Assembly: GCA_025559845.1 (NCBI GenBank)
Contig: CP048470.1
Span: 1,349,001 to 1,413,000, forward strand
DNA length: 64,000 bases
Reading direction: 5' to 3'
Origin: Agrobacterium tumefaciens
GTDB taxonomy: Bacteria; Pseudomonadota; Alphaproteobacteria; Rhizobiales; Rhizobiaceae
A model generated the notes under the pieces. It was not told the origin of the DNA and searched no databases. It was given only the letters and a program-made list of their open reading frames with translations. The stretch's first letter is position 1; the number at the start of each line of letters is the position of its first letter. The translations under genes were made by a program, and so were the position numbers. Shown piece after piece: positions 24,642 through 32,247 of the stretch.

Positions 24642-27089
24642 ATGGCGCAAAAACTCGTCATCATCGGTAATGGCATGGCACCGGGGCGCATGCTGGAAAA
24701 CCTTTTCGAAACGGCTCCCGGCCTCTACGACGTCACGATCTTCAATGCAGAACCTCGCGTCAATTACGACCGTATCATGCTTTCGCCCGTGCTTTCAGGT
24801 GAGAAATCCTATGATGATATCGTCATTCATAACGACGACTGGTACGCCGCCAACCAGGTCACCCTGCACAAGGGGGCAAAGGTAACGGAAATAGATCGTG
24901 ACAGGAAAACCGTCACAAGCGCAAACGGAATTACCGTTGCCTACGACAAGCTGGTGATTGCCACCGGTTCCTTGCCTTTCATCATTCCGGTGCCTGGGCA
25001 TCAACTGGCGGGCGTGCTGCCATATCGTGATCTCGATGATGTTACGAAAATGCTGGAGATCGCCAAGGGCAAGGGACGCGCCATCGTCATCGGAGCCGGT
25101 CTTCTCGGTCTCGAAGCAGCATATGGCCTGAAACGCCAGGGCATGGATGTCACCGTTATCCACCTGATGCCTACCATTATGGAGCGCCAGCTTGACCCGG
25201 CAGCCGCCTATCTTCTGGAAAAGGCGCTGAACGAACGGGGCATCGACATTATCACCAAGGCCAACACCAAGCGTATCCTTGGTGAAGACAAGGTTGAGGG
25301 TATCGAACTGGAAGACGGCCGTATCATTGAAGGCGATATGGTCGTCATGGCAGTTGGTATCCGTCCGGCGTCCGGCCTTGCCAAGGATGCCGGTATCGCT
25401 GTCAATCGCGGAATTGTCGTGGATGATGGCATGATGACGTCAGACGCCTCGATTTATGCGCTCGGCGAATGCGCCGAACATCGAGGCATCTGCTACGGCC
25501 TTGTCGCGCCCCTCTACGAAAGCGCCAAGGTTCTTGCCGATCGTCTGACGGGCGGTCATGCCGAATATCATGGTTCCGTCACCAATACGAAACTCAAGGT
25601 CACCGGCGTCAATCTGTTCTCCGCCGGCGATTTTGCCGAAGGCGACGATCGTGAGGAGATTGTGCTGCGCGATGCCACCGCGGGTGTCTATAAGCGCCTG
25701 ATCCTCAAGGAAAACCGCATTATCGGTGCGGTTCTCTACGGTGAAACGGCGGATGGTTCGTGGTTCTTCGACCTCATGAAGAAGGCCACCGACGTTTCCG
25801 CCATGCGTGAAACCCTGATCTTCGGCCAGGCCTATCAGGGAGGGTCCCCTCTGGACCCTATGGCGGCCGTTGCAGCCTTGCCGGATGATGCGGAAATCTG
25901 CGGCTGCAACGGCGTTTGCAAGGGCAAGATCACCTCGACCATTACGACGAGGGGATTGACCTCGCTCGATGATGTTCGCGCCCATACCAAGGCATCGGCG
26001 TCCTGCGGTAACTGCACGGGCCTCGTCGAACAATTGATGACGCTGACGCTTGGCGACAGCTACAATCCGGCCGCAGTGCAGCCGATGTGTAAATGCACCG
26101 ATCTTGGCCATGACGATGTGCGTCGTCTCATCAAGGCAAAGGGCCTGAAGACCATTCCTGCTGTCATGCAGGAACTGGAATGGAAAACCTCGTGCGGTTG
26201 CGCAAAATGCCGCCCGGCGCTCAACTACTATCTCGTCTGCGATTGGCCCGACGAATATGCCGACGACTACCAGTCGCGCTTCATCAATGAGCGTGTCCAT
26301 GCCAATATTCAAAAGGATGGCACCTACTCAGTTGTTCCGCGTATGTGGGGCGGCGTCACCAATGCCAACGAGCTTCGTGCCATCGCCGATGTCGTCGACA
26401 AGTTCGACATTCCTTTGGTTAAGGTGACGGGCGGCCAGCGCATCGACCTTCTCGGCATCGAAAAGGAAGACCTGCCGGCTGTGTGGGCCGATCTCGGCAA
26501 GGCTGGCTTCATCTCCGGCCAGGCCTATGCCAAGGGACTTCGCACGGTCAAAACCTGTGTGGGTCAGCAATGGTGCCGCTTCGGCACGCAGGATTCGACC
26601 GGCCTTGGCATCCGCATCGAAAAGTTCATGTGGGGTTCGTGGACACCGGCCAAGCTGAAGCTTGCGGTTTCCGGCTGTCCGCGCAACTGCGCCGAGGCCA
26701 CCTGCAAGGATATCGGCGTGGTCTGTGTCGATTCAGGTTTTGAAATTCACTTTGCCGGTGCCGCTGGTTTGGACATCAAGGGCACGGAAGTTCTTGGGCT
26801 GGTTCCGACCGAGGACGCCGCACTCGAGCATATCGTCGCGCTGACCCAGATGTACCGCGAACAGGCGCGTTATCTGGAGCGGATTTACAAGTGGGCCAAA
26901 CGCATCGGTTACGACGAGATCCGCCGCCAGATCATGGACGATGCCGACAAGCGGCAGGCGTATTACCAACGCTTCGTCTTCAGTCAGAAATTCGCACAGG
27001 TCGATCCATGGTCCGAGCGCGTGTCGGGTCACGACAAGCACGAGTTCAAGCCGATGGCCACGCTCGGTTTCAATCAGGCAGCGGAGTGA
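24642..27089 (+). CDS. nirB: Assimilatory nitrite reductase [NAD(P)H], large subunit
   Basis: An 815-residue siroheme enzyme reducing nitrite to ammonium in the cytoplasm. Domains in order: FAD/NAD(P)H pyridine-nucleotide-disulfide reductase part (1-400, with VIIGNGMAPGRMLENL and AIVIGAGLLGLEAAYGL), a BFD-like [2Fe-2S] domain with CGCNGVCKGK and ASCGNCTG near 425-465, then the ferredoxin-like half and siroheme/4Fe-4S sulfite-nitrite reductase domain with TCVGQQWCRFGTQDS and SGCPRNCAEATCKD. All four siroheme/cluster cysteines are visible. It is followed after 5 bp by nirD. Confidence 0.96.
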   Translation: MAQKLVIIGNGMAPGRMLENLFETAPGLYDVTIFNAEPRVNYDRIMLSPVLSGEKSYDDIVIHNDDWYAANQVTLHKGAKVTEIDRDRKTVTSANGITVAYDKLVIATGSLPFIIPVPGHQLAGVLPYRDLDDVTKMLEIAKGKGRAIVIGAGLLGLEAAYGLKRQGMDVTVIHLMPTIMERQLDPAAAYLLEKALNERGIDIITKANTKRILGEDKVEGIELEDGRIIEGDMVVMAVGIRPASGLAKDAGIAVNRGIVVDDGMMTSDASIYALGECAEHRGICYGLVAPLYESAKVLADRLTGGHAEYHGSVTNTKLKVTGVNLFSAGDFAEGDDREEIVLRDATAGVYKRLILKENRIIGAVLYGETADGSWFFDLMKKATDVSAMRETLIFGQAYQGGSPLDPMAAVAALPDDAEICGCNGVCKGKITSTITTRGLTSLDDVRAHTKASASCGNCTGLVEQLMTLTLGDSYNPAAVQPMCKCTDLGHDDVRRLIKAKGLKTIPAVMQELEWKTSCGCAKCRPALNYYLVCDWPDEYADDYQSRFINERVHANIQKDGTYSVVPRMWGGVTNANELRAIADVVDKFDIPLVKVTGGQRIDLLGIEKEDLPAVWADLGKAGFISGQAYAKGLRTVKTCVGQQWCRFGTQDSTGLGIRIEKFMWGSWTPAKLKLAVSGCPRNCAEATCKDIGVVCVDSGFEIHFAGAAGLDIKGTEVLGLVPTEDAALEHIVALTQMYREQARYLERIYKWAKRIGYDEIRRQIMDDADKRQAYYQRFVFSQKFAQVDPWSERVSGHDKHEFKPMATLGFNQAAE

Positions 27090-27094
27090 AACAG

Positions 27095-27430
27095 ATGGAC
27101 AGAAACTGGATCGATATCGGCCACATCTCAGACATTCCGCTTCGCGGCGCACGATGTGTGAAAACCCCCATGGGCAAGATCGCCGTATTCCGCACGGCAG
27201 ACGATCAGGTTTTCGCCATTGAAGACCATTGCCCGCACAAGGGCGGGCCACTGTCTCAGGGGATCGTGCACGGCGCTTCTGTAACCTGCCCGCTGCACAA
27301 CTGGGTCATTTCGCTGGAAACCGGAAAGGCGCTGGGGGCTGATGAGGGCGAGGTGAAAACGGTTCCGGTCCGCAATCTCGACGGCCAACTTTCGATCGCG
27401 ATCGAGGCTTTGATGATGGCGGCGGAGTGA
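27095..27430 (+). CDS. nirD: Nitrite reductase small subunit, Rieske-type
   Basis: A 111-residue Rieske-fold subunit with CPHKGGPLSQG and CPLHNWVISLETG; both halves of the C-x-H...C-x2-H [2Fe-2S] ligand set are present (DHCPHKG, TCPLHNW), so this copy probably binds a cluster, unlike the cluster-less NirD of enteric bacteria. It partners NirB. The start is ATG at 27095. Its stop lies 2 bp before the nasA start, so translation of the two is likely coupled. Confidence 0.93.
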   Translation: MDRNWIDIGHISDIPLRGARCVKTPMGKIAVFRTADDQVFAIEDHCPHKGGPLSQGIVHGASVTCPLHNWVISLETGKALGADEGEVKTVPVRNLDGQLSIAIEALMMAAE

Positions 27431-27432
27431 AC

Positions 27433-30090
27433 ATGGCAAAAGAGGTCAAGACCACCTGTCCCTATTGTGGTGTCGGTTGCGGCGTCGTCGCGACCGTTTC
27501 GGACGCCGGTGCTGTTTCAGTCAAGGGAGATCCCGAGCATCCGGCCAACTTCGGTCGGCTCTGCTCGAAAGGCTCTGCTCTTGCCGAGACCATCGATCTG
27601 GAGGGGCGGCTGCTTTATCCGTCGGTGGCCGGTCGCAGAACAGGATGGAATGAAGCGCTTGACCTCGTTGCTTCCCGCTTTTCGCAAATCATCTCGGAAC
27701 ATGGACCTGAGGCGGTCGCCTTTTACGTCTCCGGTCAATTGCTGACGGAGGATTATTACCTCGCCAACAAGCTGATGAAGGGTTTCATCGGTTCCGCGAA
27801 CATCGACACCAATTCGCGGCTCTGCATGTCTTCATCGGTCGCCGGACATCGCCGTGCCTTCGGGGCGGATACGGTCCCCGGTACCTATGAAGACCTGGAA
27901 CTGGCAGATCTGGTCATCCTCACCGGCTCCAATCTGGCGTGGTGTCATCCGGTTCTGTACCAGCGGCTTGCGGCCGCAAAAGCCGCGCGACCGGACATGA
28001 AGGTCGTGGTGATCGATCCGCGCCGGACTATGACGGTGGATATTGCCGATATGCACCTTGCTGTTCGCCCCGATGGCGATGTGGCGCTTTTCGCCGGTCT
28101 GTTGGTGTATCTCGCTGCGGGGTCTTCGGTCGATGGCGTTTATGTTGATCGCCATACGACGGGCTTTGCTACCGCTGTCCACACCGCAAAGGCATATGAT
28201 CTCGCTGAGATCGCGGAAGCGACCGGATTGACGCTACCCGAACTCCTCCATTTCTATGAATTGTTCGAGGCGACTGAAAAGGTCGTGACGTGCTACAGCC
28301 AGGGCGTCAATCAATCGACCTCTGGCACCGACAAAGTCAACGCCATCATCAATTGCCACCTGGCGACGGGTCGGATCGGCCGACCCGGCATGGGACCGTT
28401 CTCACTAACCGGTCAGCCGAATGCCATGGGTGGCCGCGAGGTCGGCGGGCTCGCCAATATGCTCGCTGCGCACATGGCCATCGAAAATCCGCAGGATCGC
28501 GATCGTGTACAGCGCTTCTGGAGCTCTCCCGTCATTGCAGAAAAGCCTGGGCTGAAGGCAGTCGATCTGTTTCAGGCCGTGCGGGACGGCCGTGTGAAAG
28601 CGCTCTGGATCATGGCTACCAATCCGGTCGTCTCCATGCCGGATGCCTCCTTTGTCGAGGCGGCAATCGCCCAATGTCCGTTCGTCGTCGTTTCTGAGAT
28701 CATGGAGACGACGGACACGGCGCGCCATGCCCATGTGCTGTTGCCTTCTCTTGGCTGGGGCGAAAAGGATGGCACGGTCACAAACTCCGAACGGCGTATT
28801 TCCCGCCAGCGTCCCTTTCTCAAACCTGCCGGGGAGGCAAGAGCCGACTGGTGGCAACTAGCCGAAGTCGGCCGCCGTATGGGCTATGAGCAGGCCTTTT
28901 CTTTCTCGCATCCGGCGGCGGTTTTCAGTGAGCACGCCGCACTTTCCACATTTGAAAACGACGGCCAACGCGATTTCGATATCGGGTCGTGCGACGGCAT
29001 CGATCCGGTTTCCTACGACCGGATGCTTCCCTTCCAATGGCCAAAAGCAAAGGGATCGGATGCCGTCGAAACACGGTTTTTTGCGGAGGGCCGGTTTTTT
29101 CACGCCGACGGCAAGGCACGCTTTATTCCAACGGTCCTGCCGGAGCGGCGAACTGCTTGCGCAGATTATCCTCTGACTTTGAACACTGGTCGTATCAGAG
29201 ACCAGTGGCACACGATGACACGAACCGGCAAAAGCGCGCGGTTGACGGCGCATATTGCCGAACCCTTCGTCGAGATGCATCCCCGCGACGCGCAATCGCT
29301 CGGCATTGCGAGTGCCGATCTGGTCATGCTGCAAAGCCCGCACGGTACGGTGCTGTTGCGTGCGTTGGTCAGCGATCGCCAGGCGCGTGGCTCTGTCTTC
29401 GCACCCATGCACTGGAACGATCAGTTCGCCTCTCTGGCACGGATCGATACGCTCGTTCCAGCAGTCACCGATCCGCACTCTGGTCAGCCCGCTTCGAAAA
29501 ACGTGGCGGTAAAGGCTTCTCGTTTCGAGCCTGCCGCTTACGGCTTTGCGATTTCCCGCACGCATCCAAAGACATTGGATTGTCGTTATTGGGCCGTCGC
29601 CAAAGCGGACGGCGGGCATCGCATGGAGCTCGCTTTTGAAGGTCTGCCGGAAGACTGGACCGCCTGGGCGCGCTCAGCTTTTGGTATCGACGCCAGAATT
29701 GAACCCCTCGGTTATAAAGACCGTCAGACCGGCGACATCAGGCTCGCTTTTTTTGATGGGGAGACGCTGCTCGCAGCGCTTTTCATAGCAAAGAGCCCGG
29801 TCGCCGTTGCCCGCAATTGGGCAATCTCGCAGCTCACCGTGCGCCATGAAGACCTGCGTATGCGTTTCGCCCTGATTGCCGGACGTCCAGGTGCTGGCAG
29901 GCCGGACCCCGGTGCCACGGTGTGCTCCTGCTTCAGCGTTGGCGTCAATCAGATTACCGCCGCCATCCGGGACGGCTGCCACACGGTCGAGGCCATCGGC
30001 AAGACGTTGAGCGCTGGAACAAATTGCGGCTCATGCCGCGCCGAGATCAGGGGGATCATCGATGGATGCCTTAAAACTGCAGCGGAATGA
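27433..30090 (+). CDS. nasA: Assimilatory nitrate reductase catalytic subunit
   Basis: An 885-residue molybdopterin (MGD) oxidoreductase reducing nitrate to nitrite. The N-terminal [4Fe-4S] motif is TTCPYCGVGCGV with the fourth Cys in RLCSKGSAL. Mo-MGD domain landmarks include NSRLCMSSSVAGHRRAFGAD (the Cys is the likely Mo ligand), TGRIGRPGMGPFSLTGQPNAMGGREVGG and the C-terminal molydopterin-binding NTGRIRDQWHTMTRTGKS. The last 60 residues form a BFD-like [2Fe-2S] domain (TVCSCFSVGVNQI...CGSCRAEI), usual for NasA of proteobacteria. ATG at 27433 follows GGCGGAGTGAAC; a GTG at 27427 is possible. The 3' end overlaps cysG by 29 bp. Confidence 0.95.
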   Translation: MAKEVKTTCPYCGVGCGVVATVSDAGAVSVKGDPEHPANFGRLCSKGSALAETIDLEGRLLYPSVAGRRTGWNEALDLVASRFSQIISEHGPEAVAFYVSGQLLTEDYYLANKLMKGFIGSANIDTNSRLCMSSSVAGHRRAFGADTVPGTYEDLELADLVILTGSNLAWCHPVLYQRLAAAKAARPDMKVVVIDPRRTMTVDIADMHLAVRPDGDVALFAGLLVYLAAGSSVDGVYVDRHTTGFATAVHTAKAYDLAEIAEATGLTLPELLHFYELFEATEKVVTCYSQGVNQSTSGTDKVNAIINCHLATGRIGRPGMGPFSLTGQPNAMGGREVGGLANMLAAHMAIENPQDRDRVQRFWSSPVIAEKPGLKAVDLFQAVRDGRVKALWIMATNPVVSMPDASFVEAAIAQCPFVVVSEIMETTDTARHAHVLLPSLGWGEKDGTVTNSERRISRQRPFLKPAGEARADWWQLAEVGRRMGYEQAFSFSHPAAVFSEHAALSTFENDGQRDFDIGSCDGIDPVSYDRMLPFQWPKAKGSDAVETRFFAEGRFFHADGKARFIPTVLPERRTACADYPLTLNTGRIRDQWHTMTRTGKSARLTAHIAEPFVEMHPRDAQSLGIASADLVMLQSPHGTVLLRALVSDRQARGSVFAPMHWNDQFASLARIDTLVPAVTDPHSGQPASKNVAVKASRFEPAAYGFAISRTHPKTLDCRYWAVAKADGGHRMELAFEGLPEDWTAWARSAFGIDARIEPLGYKDRQTGDIRLAFFDGETLLAALFIAKSPVAVARNWAISQLTVRHEDLRMRFALIAGRPGAGRPDPGATVCSCFSVGVNQITAAIRDGCHTVEAIGKTLSAGTNCGSCRAEIRGIIDGCLKTAAE

Positions 30091-31582
30091 GCCGGCTCGC
30101 ATGGAAAAACTCGCCAAGCTTCCAGTATTTTGGGGGTTGGAAGGCAAGCGCGTTGTCCTAGCGGGTGGCTCGGATGGGGCAGCATGGAAGGCGGAGCTTC
30201 TTAGCGCCTGCGGTGCAGAGGTTCATGTTCATTGCGAGCAGTCCGAGTTGTCTGAGACTTTCGCGGCGTTGATCGCCGGAACACCGACCATGACGTTGCA
30301 CGCTCACCACTGGGATGAAAGTGTATTCGACGGTGCTGAACTGGCACTGGCTGATTGCGAGACGGACGCGGAGGCCAAATCCTTCTACATTGCGGCGCGC
30401 AAGGCAGGCGTGCCGGTCAACGTTATCGACAAGCCACAGTTCTGTCAGTTCCAGTTCGGCTCTATCGTCAACCGTTCCCCGGTGGTGGTGTCGATCTCGA
30501 CAGATGGCGCCGCACCTATTTTGGCACAGGCGATCCGCCGACGTATCGAAACTCTGTTACCCGGAACGCTCAAGGATTGGGGTAAACTTGCTCATACGAT
30601 CCGCGATCGCGTCAATCTGCGATTTGCGCCGGGTGGCGCGCGGCGGACTTTCTGGGAGAAATTTGTCGACCTGGCTTTTATCGAGAAGCCAGGTTCGGCC
30701 GTCGCAGAGCGGCTGCTGAATGAGATCGAAAGCAAGTTGCGTGCTATAAAACCATCCTGTGGGCATGTGACCCTGGTGGGCGCCGGACCGGGAGATGCCG
30801 AACTTCTTACCTTGAAAGCGGTGCGCGCCCTGCAGGCTGCTGACGTCATTCTTTTTGATGATCTTGTGTCCGACGATGTTCTGGAACTGGCACGCCGGGA
30901 GGCGAAGCGCATGCTGGTGGGCAAGCGTGGCGGGCGCGAAAGCTGCAAGCAGGAAGACATCAACGCAACGATGATCCGGCTTGCAAAGGCGGGAAAACGG
31001 GTGGTGCGACTGAAATCCGGCGACCCGATGATCTTCGGACGTGCAGGCGAGGAGATCGCCGCGTTACGGGCAGAAAACATACCGGTCGAGATTGTACCCG
31101 GCATTACGGCGGCCAGCGCCATGGCTTCACGTCTCGGCGTGTCTCTGACGCACCGCGATCACGCGCAGTCTGTCCGGTTCGTGACTGGCCATTCGAGACA
31201 GGGCAAGTTGCCCGATAGTCTGGACTGGAAGTCGCTTTCCGACCCTTCTGTCACGACTGTTTTTTACATGGGTGGCCGCACGGCTGGAGAAATCCAGAGT
31301 GCACTTTTGCTGCACGGCATGCCAGCGTCGACACCAGTCGCCATTATGACATCGGTCAGCCGTGTCAATGAAAAGCGTTGGAAGGGAACTTTGGCTCAAC
31401 TGGCCACGGCCGTTGAAACGCTGGGTGTGAACGAGCCCATTCTGATAGGTGTTGGTGATGCGTTCGGTGCGACAATTGCTGCTTTCGAAGACTCTTGGCA
31501 GACAATGGCGTCAGAATACGTCTCCGCCGTAGCGGAAGATGACCTCGTCTACGCGCCATCCGTATCAACGATGAGCCGGTAG
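30062..31582 (+). CDS. cysG: Siroheme synthase (CysG-type)
   Basis: A 506-residue fusion making siroheme, the NirB cofactor, from uroporphyrinogen III. The N-terminal 200 residues are the precorrin-2 dehydrogenase/ferrochelatase part (GLEGKRVVLAGGSDGAAWKAELLSACGAEV; KPQFCQFQFGSIVNRSPVVVSISTDGAAPILAQAIR). Residues 235-480 are uroporphyrinogen methyltransferase (VTLVGAGPGDAELLTLKAVRALQAADVILFDDLVS; VVRLKSGDPMIFGRAGEE; VPGITAASAMASRLGVSLTHRD). ATG at 30062 has AGGGGG seven bases upstream, although it lies inside nasA. The 3' end overlaps the convergent kdpE gene by 34 bp. Confidence 0.93.
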   Translation: MDALKLQRNEPARMEKLAKLPVFWGLEGKRVVLAGGSDGAAWKAELLSACGAEVHVHCEQSELSETFAALIAGTPTMTLHAHHWDESVFDGAELALADCETDAEAKSFYIAARKAGVPVNVIDKPQFCQFQFGSIVNRSPVVVSISTDGAAPILAQAIRRRIETLLPGTLKDWGKLAHTIRDRVNLRFAPGGARRTFWEKFVDLAFIEKPGSAVAERLLNEIESKLRAIKPSCGHVTLVGAGPGDAELLTLKAVRALQAADVILFDDLVSDDVLELARREAKRMLVGKRGGRESCKQEDINATMIRLAKAGKRVVRLKSGDPMIFGRAGEEIAALRAENIPVEIVPGITAASAMASRLGVSLTHRDHAQSVRFVTGHSRQGKLPDSLDWKSLSDPSVTTVFYMGGRTAGEIQSALLLHGMPASTPVAIMTSVSRVNEKRWKGTLAQLATAVETLGVNEPILIGVGDAFGATIAAFEDSWQTMASEYVSAVAEDDLVYAPSVSTMSR

Positions 31583-32247
31583 CCGACACCGGGTTCCGTC
31601 TGCACAATTTTCGGCTGGGTCGGGTCGCGTTCTATCTTTTGCCGTAACTGACCAATGAAAACGCGCAGATAGTGCAAGTCTTCGCCATGAGCTGGTCCCC
31701 ATACGGAGGTCAGCAGGATGCGATGGGTGACCACGCGCCCGGCATGGTGCGCAAGGAGAACCAGAAGGTCGTATTCTTTCGGTGTCAGGCGTATCGGATT
31801 GCCGTCGCGAGAAACGATCCGCTGCACCACATCGATCTTCAGCCCGTCTGCGTGGACGACGGTGAGCGCCGCACTTGTATTGCCGCGATGACGCATCGCT
31901 GTGCGGATGCGCGCGGTCAATTCGCCGATCCCAAAAGGCTTTTCGATGTAGTCGTCGGCACCGAGATCGAGCGCGGCAATCTTTTCCGTTTCGCGATCAC
32001 GGGCCGACAGGATGATGATCGGAATGCTCGACCAGCCGCGCAGGCTGGCAATGACATCCTTGCCATCCATATCGGGCAATCCAAGATCGAGAATGACGAT
32101 CTCCGGTGCAGCAGTCGCAACAGCCTTTAGGGCATCGGTACCATTTTCGGCTTCGATCACCTCGTACCCAGCCGCAGCGAGGGCTGGACGCAGAAAACGC
32201 CTGATCTGAGGCTCGTCATCGACAACAAGAATCCGTCCTAACGTCAT
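31549..32247 (-). CDS. kdpE: KdpE response regulator
   Basis: A 232-residue OmpR-family regulator that activates the kdp operon under potassium limitation or osmotic stress. Receiver domain: acidic pair D10-D11 (VVDDEPQIRRFL), phospho-acceptor D54 (VILDLGLPDMDG), K near 105 (EKPF). The C-terminal winged helix has RLTPKEYDLLVLLAHHAGRVVTHRILLTSVWGP and LHYLRVFIGQLRQKIE...PGVGYRL. Its start overlaps the kdpD stop by 4 bases. It is the last gene of the operon and ends inside the convergent cysG gene. Confidence 0.95.
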   Translation of the reverse strand: MTLGRILVVDDEPQIRRFLRPALAAAGYEVIEAENGTDALKAVATAAPEIVILDLGLPDMDGKDVIASLRGWSSIPIIILSARDRETEKIAALDLGADDYIEKPFGIGELTARIRTAMRHRGNTSAALTVVHADGLKIDVVQRIVSRDGNPIRLTPKEYDLLVLLAHHAGRVVTHRILLTSVWGPAHGEDLHYLRVFIGQLRQKIERDPTQPKIVQTEPGVGYRLIVDTDGA

